Assembly: GCF_019175285.1 (NCBI RefSeq)
Contig: NC_056527.1
Location: 14,634,963-14,698,962, forward strand
Length of the DNA: 64,000 nucleotides
From: Sceloporus undulatus
Taxonomy: Eukaryota; Chordata; Lepidosauria; Squamata; Phrynosomatidae
Direction of reading: 5' to 3'
Numbering within the stretch: position 1 is the stretch's first letter; every line of letters begins with the position of its first letter. Below the pieces are notes generated by a model. It was not told where the DNA came from and ran no database searches. It saw only the letters and a program-made list of their open reading frames with translations. The translations under genes were made by a program, and so were the position numbers. Below, one piece after another: positions 45,187 through 57,615 of this stretch.

Positions 45187-46855
45187 ATAATAATAAATAT
45201 AATAATAAAAGTTTATTTATATCCCGCCCCTTGAGGTCAATCGGGGCGGCTAACAACAATAAAATACAATACATTGTAGATCAAAATTCCCTCCCCCCCT
45301 TAAAAAATTATTAAATCAATTATAATTAAAACCAACTAATTAAACAACATTAACACATACACATTATTACAAGACAAACAAAACAAAACAAAACAAAACA
45401 AAACAGTAAACTACGGTAGCATTTCCAAGGAGGACCTTGGGGACTCTCATAAGAACAGGGTTCCTGAGGCCAGGGTTATCTATTCCGGAAAGGCCTGCCG
45501 GAAGAGATCCGTCTTGACAGCCTTTTTAAAGCTGTCTAAAGATGTCGATTGATGGATCTCGTCCGGCAGGTCGTTCCACAATCTGGGGGCGACAACAGAA
45601 AAAGCCCTCTGGGAGGTAGCTGAAAGCCTAGCTCTTTGAGGCTGCAGCAAATTTCTCCCAGAGGACCGGAGTGTGCGGGGAGGATTATATGGGAGGAGGC
45701 AGTCCCTGAGATAGTTTGGACCCAAGCCATTTAGGCATCCACCCTTGTACTGGGCCCGGAAACTAATAGGCATCCAGTGGAGGGACTTCAATACTGGAGT
45801 AATATGGTCCCTCCTCGATGTTCCTGACACTACTCTGGCCGCCATGTTCTGCACTAATTGCAGTTTCCGAATCAAGTACAAGGGTAGCCCCATGCAGAGC
45901 GCATTACAGAAATTTAGACGCGAGGTTTCCAGCGCGTGTACAGTAGTCTCAAAAAGGGCGCAGTTGGCGTATCAGCCGAAGCTGATAACAGGCGCTCTTG
46001 ACTGTCGCATTTACCTGATTTATCATCAGGAGCGATGAGTCAAGGAGCACCCCCAGACAGCGAACACAGTCACTAGAGGAGAGTGTGACCCCATCCAGGA
46101 CTGGAGGTTGCAACCCAATTCTTGGTTTTGGGGCCGCTACCGTGAGCACCTTTGTCTTGTCCGGATTCAGTTTCAATCTGTTTTTCCTCATCCAGCCCAT
46201 TACTGCTTGGAGGCATTCATTGAGAGAGGAGATGCCATTAGAATTCGAGGCCAACGAACGAGACACGGAGAAATAGATCTGGGTGTCATCAGCGTACTGA
46301 TAACACTCAGCTCCATAACTCCGAATAATCTCACCCAGCGGCTTCATATAGATGTCAAATAACATCGGGGACAGTATAGCACCCTGTGGAACCCCACAGG
46401 TGAGCTCCCTTTTACTGGAGCAGCTGTCCCCGAGCAGCACCCTCTGGGATCTGCCCGAGAGGAAGGACCGCAACCACTGCAATGCAGTGCCTCCGATACC
46501 TAACCTTCTCAGGCGGTCCAAGAGGATGCCATGATCTATCGTGTTGAAAGCCGCTGAGAGGTCTAGGAGCATCAACAGGGTTACACTGCCCCTGTCGATG
46601 CTCAGACGCAGATCGTCGGTCAAGGCAACCATGGCAGTCTCAACCCCAAAGCCTGTCCTAAAGCCAGTTTGAAATGGGTCTAGATAATCGGTTTCATCCC
46701 AGACAGCTTGGAATTGAAGAGCAACCGCCCTCTCGATTACCTTGCTCAAGAATGATAGCAAAGAGACTGGCCTATAGTTGTTCATATCCAAGGGGTCCAG
46801 GGAAGTTTTTTTCAGAAGCGGCCTAACAGCCGCTTCCTTCAGACAAGATGGAATA
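45187..46855 (-). mobile_element. L2/CR1-group LINE, 5'-truncated
   Basis: The tail side has (AAT)n-like sequence, TTTATTTATATCCCGCCCCT, and an (AAAAC)n run at about 45375-45403. Then come the C-terminal and RT parts on the - strand. It starts within the RT (SCLKEAAVRPLL at its 5' edge). Protein is clearly close to the copy at 0.65-2.6 kb but the two are separate insertions. Confidence 0.9.
45480..46791 (-). pseudogene. Broken LINE reverse transcriptase
   Basis: 45949-46791 reads NNYRPVSLLSFLSKVIERA, LLDLSAAFNTIDHGILL (motif A, with Asn instead of the usual second Asp), GVPQGAILSPMLFDIYMKPL and YADDTQIYFS. 45480-45893 continues in another frame with MAARVVSGTSRRDHITPVLK and LWNDLPDEIHQS. A frame change lies between 45893 and 45949. 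It is not a host gene. Confidence 0.88.
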
Positions 46856-47276
46856 TGGAGGCGGGTTTGTGGACTGCACCAGGTGACACCTCAGGGGTGG
46901 GTGAATAACCAGTGAGGCATTCGCTAACATCAGTCCTCCACTGGCCTCCCTTTCTCACTTGCCCAGCAGTTGCACCAGATCTGGAATGGGCTGAAGCTGA
47001 AAGAGACAGAGTAATGGTCCATGGTCACCGAGGGAATTTTGTGTCTCAGCAGGGAATGGAACAAGGACACGTCCTGACCTGGCACTCTAAACACTGCACC
47101 CTACTGCCTCTCCATTGGTTTTTATACCGTTCTTTCCTTCCTGTTTGTCCTGTGTTTTTTGTCTTAGGGGAGATAGAAGGAAGGTGAGCGAAACCGGCTA
47201 ACATAAAAATCGACCTCTCTTTCCTGTTAACCTGTTTGATACCTGCCTCTTGTTCCTTCACTTTTCAAGACATTTT

Positions 47277-47834
47277 GGCCCGTTACAGACGGGCGTAAAA
47301 TACGTCCTGGGGACGTACTAGGGTTAGGGAAAGTGCGCGCCTTACGCACACACCTAACCCTATTACGTCCCCAGGACGTACAAAATGGCGGTGCCCTATA
47401 CACATAGGGGCCGCCATTACGATGTCATGGACGTGCTGCCTCCAAATGGGGCAGTGCGGACGTGACATCTTTGCGCCGCGCAAGGGAGCATAGAGTGCCC
47501 TTTCCGCGGCGCTAGAAGGAGCTCTGAAACGGAGCTCCTTCCGCGATTTGCATCGCTGGAGCATCCTTTAGATGGCTGCGCCAGCGACGCAAGGGAGAAA
47601 GGGGCCGAGCAGCCCCTTTCTCCTCCTCCCTGCCGTCGTCGGGTGTCCTTGGGGCATGAAGCCCCAAGGACACCCCTTTCCAGGCCATGGGGAAGTGGCC
47701 TTTTGCTGCTTCCCCGTGGCCTGGAAAGTGGCAGATTGGGTCCTCGGAGGCTGCCGCTCTAGCAGCTGACGCCCTGATCTAGCGGGGAAAGGAGCGCCTA
47801 CAGGCCGCCCCAAAGGAGCAGTCTGTAACACGCC
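47277..47834. mobile_element. GC-rich TIR element made of consecutive hairpins
   Basis: Ends: GGCCCGTTACAGACGGGCG and, reverse-complemented, GGCGTGTTACAGACTGCTCC, sharing GTTACAGAC. The interior is a chain of palindromes: 47301-47328 with 47353-47380 (27/28), 47384-47399 with 47404-47417, 47421-47440 with 47448-47469, 47473-47490 with 47496-47512, 47515-47524 with 47532-47541 (perfect 10), 47595-47605 with 47612-47622 (perfect 11), 47641-47655 with 47661-47675 (perfect 15) and 47677-47695 with 47709-47727 (18/19). CpG-rich in an AT-rich setting. No transposase and no clear target duplication. Confidence 0.82.
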
Positions 47835-50800
47835 TTTGTTTCTTATTTCTATTTGGTGACAAAGCAAAGAAATCCTTAGTTTGGAGCCAGAATGAATAAA
47901 GTTCAGGAAACAATAAAAGGCAGCACAGGATGTTTTTTTCCTCTTGGCATTTTATTCACTTATAACAGAAACATTCACTTATCAGATATCACTGAAGTGC
48001 AATTTACAGAACTTAGCAGCAAATTCACACCTGTAAATTCAGATTTTTTTTGTTCATCTGTTTGTACAAATCTTACAAATGTACATCCATTCGTACAGTA
48101 TTGCCATTCACTCATGCTCGCTATGTACACTGTCTTCCCTTTGTAGAATTCCGGCTGAGGTGTCATTCTCCTGTGCTTCAGGAAATGGGGATATGAAACC
48201 GGGAATGGGTGCCACTGGAACATGTCAAGACATTACATGGGAAAGTGAACTCTGGGGTAGATTTTCAGACTCTGAAGGGACCAACCAACAGTAACACCAA
48301 GTACTCCAGGGCTTACAGTAGTGTTTTAAAAAGCTAGGAAAGGCTGCAGCAGTTTGCTTTTTCCTGAGCCATCTGTGCAAAGGGCAGTTTGGAAAAGTCA
48401 CATTAATAAGTAAAATGGCACCAGCTGAAGCTTTAATGTGGTCTACCTGCAGTTTTGACTCTGGAAACTGTTTTCAAGGCTAAGCAGCAGTGAGGATTAT
48501 CATCATATTCTGACTTTCCTTCCATAGAGCTCCTCCATGGTCCACTGATTGACCCATAATTTTAACCTCACAATGACATTGTGAGGTAGGTCAGTGAGCC
48601 TAATTGTGAGTGGCCAATGGTGTTCCAGTGAGTGTCTCACCCAGGTAGAACTCCCTGGTCTAAGGTGCCACTAAAATAGATCCCCCGAGATTATCTATAT
48701 GCCTAGGACCTACTTTGACCTTCTTTGGACTAGAACACATCGTTGTGAGGGACTGGTTCCTTCTCCCACACATTTAAAACAACTCACCCCTGTGCATGGA
48801 AATCTAGTAGAGGAATGAGAAAGTTTTGAATCTTCTGTTGATGTGTGGGGAATTTTTGTTTTGTTTTGCAAGAGCTGGGAGATGAGGGAACATTTGAATG
48901 TGACCATCTATGTGCATTTGGAACCAGGTGAAATTTAAGAACATGCAGATTGGTGCATTGGTGATTCACCGAAATCAGTGGGATTTAAACTGCAACCCTG
49001 TGTGCCTTTACTGTACTTTGAAGCAAATATCAGTAGAAATTACTTCCAATTAAACATGCATAGGATTGGACTGCATAAGACACAAGTTAAGTATTGTGAT
49101 TTCATTCATTTCAACAACCTTCGATTCTCACTTTCTCTGGATTCTGCCCCAAATCATTCTCTCCCCACTACACCTAAACTCCACACCTTGGAATAAGGAA
49201 TGAAATGATTCACATGACCTTCTGAAGACTTAAGACCTGGCATATCTCATTTCAGAAATTAGACACTTGCTAGCTAATATATTTGTCATTCCTACCTTAT
49301 TGAAGCAAATTCAGGTCTTTTACTATTTCTAGTCTAAGGAGCTTTTTTGGTAGTTAATAATGGAATGTATTATTTATTGAAAACATCTCGGTAAGGGGAG
49401 AGAGTTGTTTTTTTAAATCTAATTTAAAAATTCTAGTTTATCACAATAATTTCTTTGTACAAGACACTATAGATACATCTTGCAATTTAATCTAAAAAAT
49501 AAAAATTTAATCAAAATACTGTAGCTATTACTATTGTGTGGGCATTAATAAACAAATGCATTTACTGAATATGGCTCTCCAAATCTTATATAAGAGCATC
49601 TAACTTTACGGGCAAGAAAGAGGTGGAGTGTCAGGTAGATTCTATGGGAGAGGCAGTGAGAGTGTGCAGCGAGGGGATGGGGTGTGTGTGCTTGTGTTTG
49701 AAAAGTAATGCAGTTGGACAGCTCTAACCAGAAACACCAAGACAGATCACAGCTCAGGAGCAGCATGTTAATATACACACATTTCATTAAAACTACAAGT
49801 TTAAAAAGAAAACAGTAGTTCGATACCCGCAAATCCTGTGATTTGAAAAACAAAGTGAAACGAGAGCTTGCAGAAGTTCCTTCTTGGAGGCTACAGTACT
49901 CAGATGGCCCAGCCTCCTTGGCCTATGTCCATGCCATTCAGGGCATTCTGGAAGCTGTAGTCGCCCCAACAAGGAGCTTTCCAAAACTCTGAGCAAAGGT
50001 AGACAAAAGTTTGGGTAGAGGTTAATACTAAATTGTACAGAGTGTCCCTAACATTTCTCTTTGGGGATCCTAAGTAGCAATTTTCGATGGCGTAAATAAC
50101 TGTGGAGCTAATCTGCTCATTACAAAAACTTTCCACACGGTATGCCCTGACCGATGGGAATAGTCCAGCATGTTACAAAAGAGCTCCAGATGGTGCACCC
50201 CAACTGCCCCAAGGATGTAGTCACACGGAGAAAGAACTGCATATGCATCCGTCAGCCAATGCCATCATGGGAATTGGGAGGCTGCGGATGTCTCCAAGGA
50301 AGGCTTGGTTCACAAGCAGCTGTGCTCCCCATGAATGGGTCCACAGGGATGCTTTAGTTCCAGTTCTTAATAGGACAATGTCATATTTATTTTGCATAAA
50401 TTATTGTGCATCTGGAACAATCATCACAGTTGTGTGGACCCTTTCTCTGATAAAAGGAAATCCCACTCAGCCCTTCTCTTATCTGATTTCTAAGATTTTT
50501 TGTGGGCATTGCCTGCACACTTTCAATCTATCTTCATAGAAGTTAGGGCAAGAAACAGCTTTGCTTTAAAAAAAAAATCTAAGCAAGCAGAGATTAGCAA
50601 GAAGCTGAATTCTGGATCTAAGGAACATACAGGAGACAGAAGGGATGTGCAGACCATTTATTCTGATGTAACTAGGATTTCTCTTGCCAGTTCCAAGGTC
50701 CAGATCCTATATACTTTTGGCATACTGTAAATATATGCCAGTGGAGTTACACCAGATCCTACGGTTGCACAAGCAATTACACAATGAATCCCTTGAGCAA

Positions 50801-52637
50801 CAATTGCCCACTAAGTCAAAAGAAAAAGTGCTGTGTGTATGTATGTGTGTGTGTGTGCGCACGTGCACATGTGCGTGCTTGTGGAACAAATGCCTCTACC
50901 AGGGGATGCCCCATGCCACCTTTCAGCAAATGCAATGGTTTGCGCATTGTTTTGTATGGGAACACAGTACTCCAACAAGATTCTGGCTCAGGTGCTGGTG
51001 AGAGGGCAGTGAGTAGTTGGTCCTTTCCCTCCCAGAAGTCAGAGAAAAGGCTGAGAAATTCCCTCGTCCCAAGCTAGGCATGGGGAAATGCTATGGAATT
51101 GTCTCCATCCACACAAAAACAGCAGCAGAGCAAAGGGATTTTTTTTGACAATTCACCATCACCTTTCTCATCACCCATTGTTGACCCAGTGGTGACTAAA
51201 GAAGCACATTCTCCCCCTAGGTTGTAGCAGTTTTAATTTTTTGCACCAACTGGCTCTACTTCACTTGTTAAATTAGATTTGGAATGTTGAATGGCTTTAA
51301 TATCTGATGTTCAGAAGATAGTTTTCACATAACTGGTACAGCTTCCAGAATGGAAGCCTGCTGAGTATCCTTTAAACCAGAGTTTAGTTGTATGCATCAG
51401 AACTGTGGGTTGCACAGAACCTCTCCTATTATATGCTGTCAAAATTTACACATATGGAGTACAATCCACCCCATGCAATACGCTTTGTTCTTATCATGAC
51501 TGGAAAGCAAATCTGTAGTTCTTGGAAAAATACCACCCTCCTTCCCAGAACTGCAAATGTCTCCTGTATGCCTGGGCTTTGAGGAAGAATGGAACCATTG
51601 GTGTCTCTTTGTGGTACAAAGAGGTTACTCACTTGAGGTTATGGTTGGCTATACTCCACTGTTCTTGAAACTGAGCATGCCCAAAGCCTAGTGGGTGACA
51701 ATGGGATGCTTTGTGCAATAGATCTGGTGCTGTATGTTGTGCAATAGGTGCTTTGTAAATTTGTAACTTTCAGTGATTTTGTGTGCTTTTTTTTTGGTCC
51801 TATGTTGGGTGAGGTTTGCAAGTGTCTCTGTTCTTTGTTTCCCAAGTTTCAGATAGTGGCACCTCAATAGTGGGTGGGACTGGATCTAGCCACCATGTAC
51901 AAGCAACAAGTCCTGGAACTATATTTCTATTACAGCCAACATTTTTCTTGCTGGTTTTTTTAAAAAAATATTCTGCTCAGAAGTAAGTGCCCAGAAACCT
52001 TTAATGCATACTTGCAGGCAGCAGCTTTTACTCAGAGCTCTCCTATTTTCTCTTTCTGGAGCAACAGGTGTCTTGGGATGTAATCACAAGAGTGTAGGCA
52101 GCAATCTCCCTATTCTTTAAACACATAGTGCTCACCTTTTGCATTTTTGAGCACACTGATTCCAAAAGTGCCTGCATGTCTTTGCTACCTAGAAACATGT
52201 CTTGTTCTTCAACATTATTGCACAACAATGGAGGGGAACACAATTTGGGGTTTCCCCATTTTTTTTGTTTTGTTTTAGCCAGACGCAGGACCTTGTTTTT
52301 GCCCAAAAGACAAATGTCACTTGGATAATTACAGCAATATGTAATGTGCTACAAACAAGGAACAAACAGTGAAGGTCATTTTTGTAACCTGGGCTTGTAC
52401 ATCCTTGAGAAGGGATGGGCATGGAAAAGCAGTTTCCTAAAGTCAAGTTCAGTGCATTAATCAGGACACATCTTATACTTAACCCATTTTCCAATACAGG
52501 ATTCGCAACTGAGCTGAGATACTTCTCCTGGAGGTAAGTCTCAGACTGCATTCGTCACGCTCTCGTCTCCTGCTGCGTACCTGCCCTTCTCTCTACAGTC
52601 AATTTGATGGGGTCATGTCACAGAGGTGCTGGATGAT
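47835..52637 (-). other. ADARB2: ADARB2 3' UTR and flank (extent unknown)
   Basis: Sequence downstream of the ADARB2 stop on the - strand. It is low in clear repeats; a degraded SINE-like scrap (CCTCACAATGACATTGTGAG, about 48.51-48.62 kb) and a type B palindromic scrap near 49.89-49.98 kb are the exceptions. AATAAA on the - strand occurs near 50.66, 50.39, 49.37 and 47.95 kb; the one near 47.95 kb is followed by A-rich then T-poor sequence, but none can be chosen from sequence alone. A long 3' UTR is possible. Confidence 0.45.
50836..50880 (+). repeat. (TG)n microsatellite
   Basis: An imperfect TG/CG repeat, TGTGTATGTATGTGTGTGTG continuing to GTGCGCACGTGCACATG. Confidence 0.9.
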
Positions 52638-52814
52638 TCACACAGTTAGTAGGAACTGATCTTGCTCTGGGGGCTTTTTCACCCAAATGCCCAGGCCAGC
52701 TTTCTGAAATGCTTTGAACAGCTGCTGCTTGACGGACTGGTACGTGTGTGCCACTAACTTGGCCTCACTGTACACTGACGGCACATCTCCATGGCTTAGT
52801 ATCCGTGTGCTCAG
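52638..52814 (-). CDS. ADARB2: ADARB2 (ADAR3), last coding exon with stop
   Basis: On the - strand, acceptor CACCTCCCTTGCAG precedes a 177-nt exon in phase 0: [58 protein letters not shown], stop. This is the C-terminus of the adenosine deaminase-like domain. [13 protein letters not shown] and KPPEQ mark ADARB2 and separate it from ADARB1 (which, from memory, has LFTAFIKAGLGAWVEKPTEQ). The Tyr/Lys/Tyr/Lys pattern (VYSEAK, TYQSVK) and W-V-K-K match positions that bind inositol hexakisphosphate in ADAR2. ADAR3 is a brain-enriched nuclear dsRNA-binding protein regarded as catalytically inactive. It joins GGA-AAG|CTG with 57774. Confidence 0.96.
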   Translation of the reverse strand: MSTRILSHGDVPSVYSEAKLVAHTYQSVKQQLFKAFQKAGLGIWVKKPPEQDQFLLTV

Positions 52815-53203
52815 CTGCAAGGGAGGTGTGTAGAAGTGGGGAAGGAGGTGGGGAAGAGAAAAGGGAAAAATCCAAAATATATGAAAGAATAGTACAAACA
52901 GCAGGCTTTTCTGCAATTGCACAGAATCATTACATGTGCATTTTACGATCCACAGATGAACTCTCCATAGACGTTAAGTATTAGATTCTGATTTTCAGTA
53001 ACACTAATGTAGAAAGAGAAACTTGACAAGTGATACTTTCCACTGTGCAGAAATTCTGTTCTGATTACAAGGAGAATTTTAGAGCACCAATAAATAAAAT
53101 ACATTACATTGCTTGGAAGGAAGGTCAGGCTGGTATGCTGAAGTGGAATCCAATGCAATATGAAATTTGTGAAGTTGAAGGCTTTCATGGCTGGCATCCA
53201 TAG

Positions 53204-53359
53204 TTTTTTGTGTTTTTTGGGGTTATGTGGCCATGTTCCAGAAAAGTTTCTTCCTGACGTTTCGCCAGCATCTGAAGATGCCAGCCACAGATGCTAACGA
53301 AATGTCAGGAAGAAACTTTTCTGGAACATGGCCACATAGCCAAAACCCCCCACAAAAAA
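53204..53359. mobile_element. Foldback repeat, arms about 71-72 bases
   Basis: Left arm 53204-53274 and right arm 53288-53359 are near-perfect reverse complements: GGCCATGTTCCAGAAAAGTT and TCTTCCTGACGTTTCGCCAG face their counterparts with a few mismatches, separated by a 13-base loop. Preceded by GAAGGCTTTCATGGCTGGCA, a word string found at the start of a common squamate repeat. Confidence 0.88.
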
Positions 53360-54111
53360 CAATATGAAATTTGTTGATGCTTTGTTTAAAAGACAATAGT
53401 TTCCCCAGACTTTGTATAGCTGACATCCTGTTAGTGACACTAGCAAGTGTAAGTCCAACGTATGCCTGCATATGTCTCTTTTTGGTTGTCACAGAGGCTG
53501 GTATTCTCTTCCTTGCTTTGTAATGAGCAAAGCTCCAACTCACTGTTAGCCTTTGCAGGCCATCCATGGTTCTTCACTGACTGATAGACAGCAGGGAGAA
53601 GCATTTGGCTATATCTCCATAGCCAGACATTACAATCAGCTGTTGAGACCTCCAGAGAACTCAAATGGATTTCAGTCTTTGTTATGGGGACACAGCCATG
53701 TACTTCTCTGATCTGTCGACTCTCCACCAGCAACTGAATGGCCATAGAGGAAGGCTGTAGAAGTAAATGCTGAGTATAGAGGGGTGCTAAGAAAAGGGAG
53801 ACAGTGTACTTCCTCCTGTGGAATGTTTATGCTATGTTCTTCATTACATGATCTCAGCCTTTTTGGTTTTTTACATGTACAGTATATATTTTTCCAGACC
53901 CTTTAGACTTTGGAAAAAATGCAGACCCCTTTTCTCTTGCCCTATAGCTCCAGACCTTGTACATCTGTGTTGGCTGGTTGATCTGTTGTCATTATATCTG
54001 CAACCCAGACATTGCTAAGCAATTTTGGGGCTTGAAAACTTATTAAAATAGGAAAAAGTTGTGCGAAAAGCTGAGGCACTGGTCTAAATTGTATCAAGGA
54101 TGGGGATTAAG

Positions 54112-54183
54112 AAACACTCCAGATGTTATTGCACTGAGCAGAGGGAGCTTGTAAGATGCAATCCAACAACATCTAGACAGCCA
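54112..54183. mobile_element. Small palindromic element (type B MITE)
   Basis: CACTCCAGATGTTATTGCAC and GCAATCCAACAACATCTAGA are the two arms; the centre is shortened. Confidence 0.55.
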
Positions 54184-54492
54184 CATGAAACCCGTCTCTG
54201 AAATATATGTATCATAGTTGTGGTTAGTGTATACACAGTTCCCTGATCTTGGAAAAATAACTTTTAAAGGAGCTCTCAGCCAGCATGCACAGCAACCATG
54301 CTGGATAGGGACTTTGGGAGCTGAAGTCCAAAGAAATACCTTTCTGAAGCTCTCACAGTTCCCACCACTCAAAAGGCCCTCAAGCTGTAACTGTTTCCTA
54401 TGTGCAACAGGCTGCATTCAAATTATATGTAACAGCACTGGTTAGTTTTTAAGGCCAGGATGAGGAGGAGTGAGAAGAACTGAATTCAGCTA

Positions 54493-54819
54493 CCGCTAAA
54501 AGTAAAGGTTTCCCCTTTGACAAGGTTGTCAAGTTGTGTCCAACTGTAGGGGGTGGTGTTCATATCTGTTACTAAGCCAAAGTAGCCAGCGTTGTCAAAG
54601 ACAACTCTGTGAACAACTCTGGCCAGCATGATTGCACACAGCATTGTTACCTTCCCACCAAAGTGGTACCTATTTATCTACTTGCAGTTTTACATGCTTT
54701 TGAACTGCTAGGTTGGCAGAAACTGGGACTTGTGACAGGAGTTCACAGCACTTGGGCCTCGACCTGCCAACCTTGCAATTGTCAAAGTCAGCATCTTAAC
54801 CACTGAGCCACTGCATCAG
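54493..54819 (-). mobile_element. Sauria-type SINE, near full length
   Basis: Reversed: GTAAAGGTTTCCCCTTTGAC and AAGTTGTGTCCAACTGTAGG (Bov-B-derived 3' part), TTACCTTCCCACCAAAGTGG, CTATTTATCTACTTGCAGTT, TAGGTTGGCAGAAACTGGGA, then the tRNA part with TCTTAACCACTGAGCCACTG (box A reversed). Confidence 0.9.
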
Positions 54820-56323
54820 CTACCTCTACCCGTCTACAAATAGGCAATTCCTACTATTGTTGACAGTTGTTCTGGTCTGTGTACACAGATTCCCAACTAC
54901 CTGGACTGAGCTCTTGATTCTTGAGAGGAACTTGCATACTGCACATGTCTACACACACGATTCCTCTTTTAACTAAGCTCAGATATATGGAGGCTTATTT
55001 CTGTGCATTTCTTGCTGGACTGGTATGCCGGGCTATTAATATATTATGATTTACATCTTCCTCTCTCAAGTTGGCAAAGCCAAATCCTTGCCTTCCAAGT
55101 TTTATTTTCTGGTAAGCCTCTTATACTGATATTGGATTTTCAAAACCTATATTTCTGTTCTTTGTGCAAATGGAGCTTATAGATAAAGCCAATCTATGCT
55201 GTCAGTCGGTTCTGGCTGCCTCAGTGCAGAATTTCCCGTTATTTCAATGTGGAATTTGGGATTCTGTGTCACCTAGTTTACACAGAACCATGGCCTTGGC
55301 CTGAAAATAAATACTCTTGATGATCCTTTCTGCTGCTTTGGTTAATTTGATTGCTGATTAGTTTTTATCAGATGTTTAATTCCCTTCCCCCATGCTTTTA
55401 TATTATTTTATCATGTTTTGTAAAGAAGCCCCTGAGGAACTCTAAAATGACAGGTGATTTATTATGTAAGTAAATAAATATTTCTCCAAGGTAGCCAGTA
55501 AAAGACAAAGGATGCACTGGAAACTGGAGAAAAGAATTTAAGACATTTAAGGTTCAAAACAGGAAAGTGGCTGCTTTGATGGAAAGCACAAGTAGAGTCT
55601 ATCTCCCTGAATTTTCCCCACCAGATCTGTTATTAACAAGGGATCCCAGGAAACATGCAAAAGAGAGGGTAATAATCGAGCATCTGGGATTTGCCAGCAT
55701 GTCTAACTGAAAGGTTGTCTTGTTGAATGGGGGAACAGCATGTGTATATTCTGAAATAACCCCCTGCGCTGCCTGCCAGAAACAAGCTTAAAAGATAAAC
55801 ACATGCATCTGCAGTCCAATAATCACCCCAGGCACCTGGGCACCACAGAAGAAAGAACCGTTGTGTTTTGCTGGAGGATTAAATCAATGACCTCTTCCCT
55901 TGACCTGCCAAAGACATAGCACAACCAAGCCAAGACATCAACGCCTTTGACGTTTCAGGAATCTGGGGGATCAGAAATCTGGGAGATGCCGTACCCAGTA
56001 GGTAAAAATTCAATACATCATTTACAAGCTGAATGAGCTGGCATCCGTGGATGCCTCTCCCATAACTTTTTTTTGCACCAGGCCTCATATAAATGACAAG
56101 TCTGTTGTGCCACATGTGAATTAGTCAGGGGCATGATCTTTGCTGCTGCTACTTTCTTCAATACCACTTGTGTGCATGTTGAAAAAAACATCCACTAATG
56201 ATGCATGTGTTTCCCATTCAGACTGGATGGAATCAGTGATTGAAACTCTGCAACTGGCATGCAGTTAAATCTCTCCATGCAGTGTTACACAGATTGTGTT
56301 CTGTGATATAGCAACACTTTGCA

Positions 56324-56885
56324 ACTGAATATACACCCAAGTAGTTTCTGGGCACAGTACAAGGTGTTGGTTATAACCTTTAAAGCCCTACATGGCTTGG
56401 GCCCAACCTATTTGAGGGATCGCCTGCTCCCACATAATCTGCCTCGCACCCTCAGGTCCTCTGGGAGGAATCTGTTGCAGCCGTTAAAAACCAGACCTAC
56501 TGCTACCTCCCAGAGGGCCTTCTCTGCAATTGCTCCCAGACTATGGAACGGTCTGCCAGACGAGATCCGTCAAATTGCCAGCTTAGACAGTTTTAAAAAA
56601 GCTGTCAAGATAGATCTCCTACGGCAGGCCTTTCCTGAATAAAAGTGCCCGGCCGCAGAATGACATCATGTATCAGCCCACTGCTCTGTCCTCGTTATAT
56701 ATATATATATATTTAATTCTGTTTTAATAGATATTTTAATTGTAGCATGCTTAATCCTGTTTTAAGGGGGGGAATTTGGGACACAGTGTTGTAACTGTGG
56801 ATTTTAATGTGAGCTGCTTTGATTGTCTCGTCACAGAAAAGCGGGATACAAATAAAAGTTTTATTATTTATTTATTTTTATAAGT
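56324..56885 (+). mobile_element. L2/CR1-group LINE 3' end
   Basis: An open frame from 56319 to 56642 reads QYKVLVITFKALHGLGPTYL, RDRLLPHNLPRTLRSSGRNL, LWNGLPDEIRQIASLDSFKK and LLRQAFPE, the C-terminus of the same ORF2 type as at 1-2.6 kb and 45-47 kb. The 3' UTR with AGCGGGATACAAATAAAAGT and a (TTATT)n tail follows; a (TA)n run is at about 56695-56713. Heavily 5'-truncated. Confidence 0.9.
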
Positions 56886-57379
56886 ACACAACCAAATGCA
56901 CAATCAGTTTTATAACTGAATGCACAACCAAACACTAACTGGATGTGTACCTAAATATGCAACTGAATGTGTTGTTGAGGGAGTGCTACTGCCAATTTCA
57001 GCAGGGACCAATAGATATAAATTGGGTGAAGATAAACCTTTGCATGCATAGAGGTGTCATGAACACAATTCCATTTCCATGTCCCTGAAATGAAGGTTAA
57101 TATTGTGTATATAAAAAATCAAATATCCAATTTTTCCATAGGGGAACATATGCATCTGTAAGACACCAAAAGGATTCTGACCTCTGTGTGTTTTGTATTG
57201 AAATATGTATGCTACAGCAAAATTATTTTTGTGAATAATCACATCTGTAAAACTGATGGGCAAAGTTCTTCAAACTGCACAATTAACTTCAGTGCAACAC
57301 GAGGGTGCACCAGGACCAGCTCAGTGCATACAGTCATGTTCTGTTGCAAAATCCACAAAGAACTAGACTGAAAATATAA

Positions 57380-57615
57380 GCCAGTGGTTCTTAACATTCT
57401 AGGAGTCATGGATTTTACTGAGAAAGTGATGAAATCTATGGATTGCCTTGGAAGTTAAAAAAAAAAGTCCTGCAGATTTCCTGGTCAGTTCAAGTGGTTT
57501 GCACAGAATTCAAAAAGTTGCTTTTCTTGGGCAAACACTCCCAGAATCCCCTAGCCAGTGTGGTCACAATACTGGCTGAGGTATGCTTGGAATAGTAGTC
57601 CAAAAAAGTAAGGTT
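57380..57615. mobile_element. Remnants of small palindromic elements
   Basis: GTGGTTCTTAACATTCTAGG, and further on CTCCCAGAATCCCCTAGCCA facing TACTGGCTGAGGTATGCTTG then AATAGTAGTCCAAAAAAGTA, are words of common foldback units, decayed. Confidence 0.4.

Larger units (their letters stand above)
45165..46910. mobile_element. hAT-like element remnant split by a LINE
   Basis: CAGGGGTGTCACTAGGAG just left of the LINE (45165-45186) and GCACCAGGTGACACCTCAGG just right of it (46853-46910) are words from one hAT-like family; a CAGTGGCGTCCCTAG end is also seen at 18.69 kb. Only the outer parts remain, and the far end was not found. Confidence 0.5.

Noticed and set aside
47301-47380. Interstitial telomere repeat (TTAGGG-like words)
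   Set aside because: GGGTTAGG and CCTAACCC occur once each as opposite arms of a palindrome, not in tandem.
47283-47867. Arginine- and proline-rich frames on both strands
   Set aside because: They cover the hairpin-train element; GC richness alone opens the frames on both strands.
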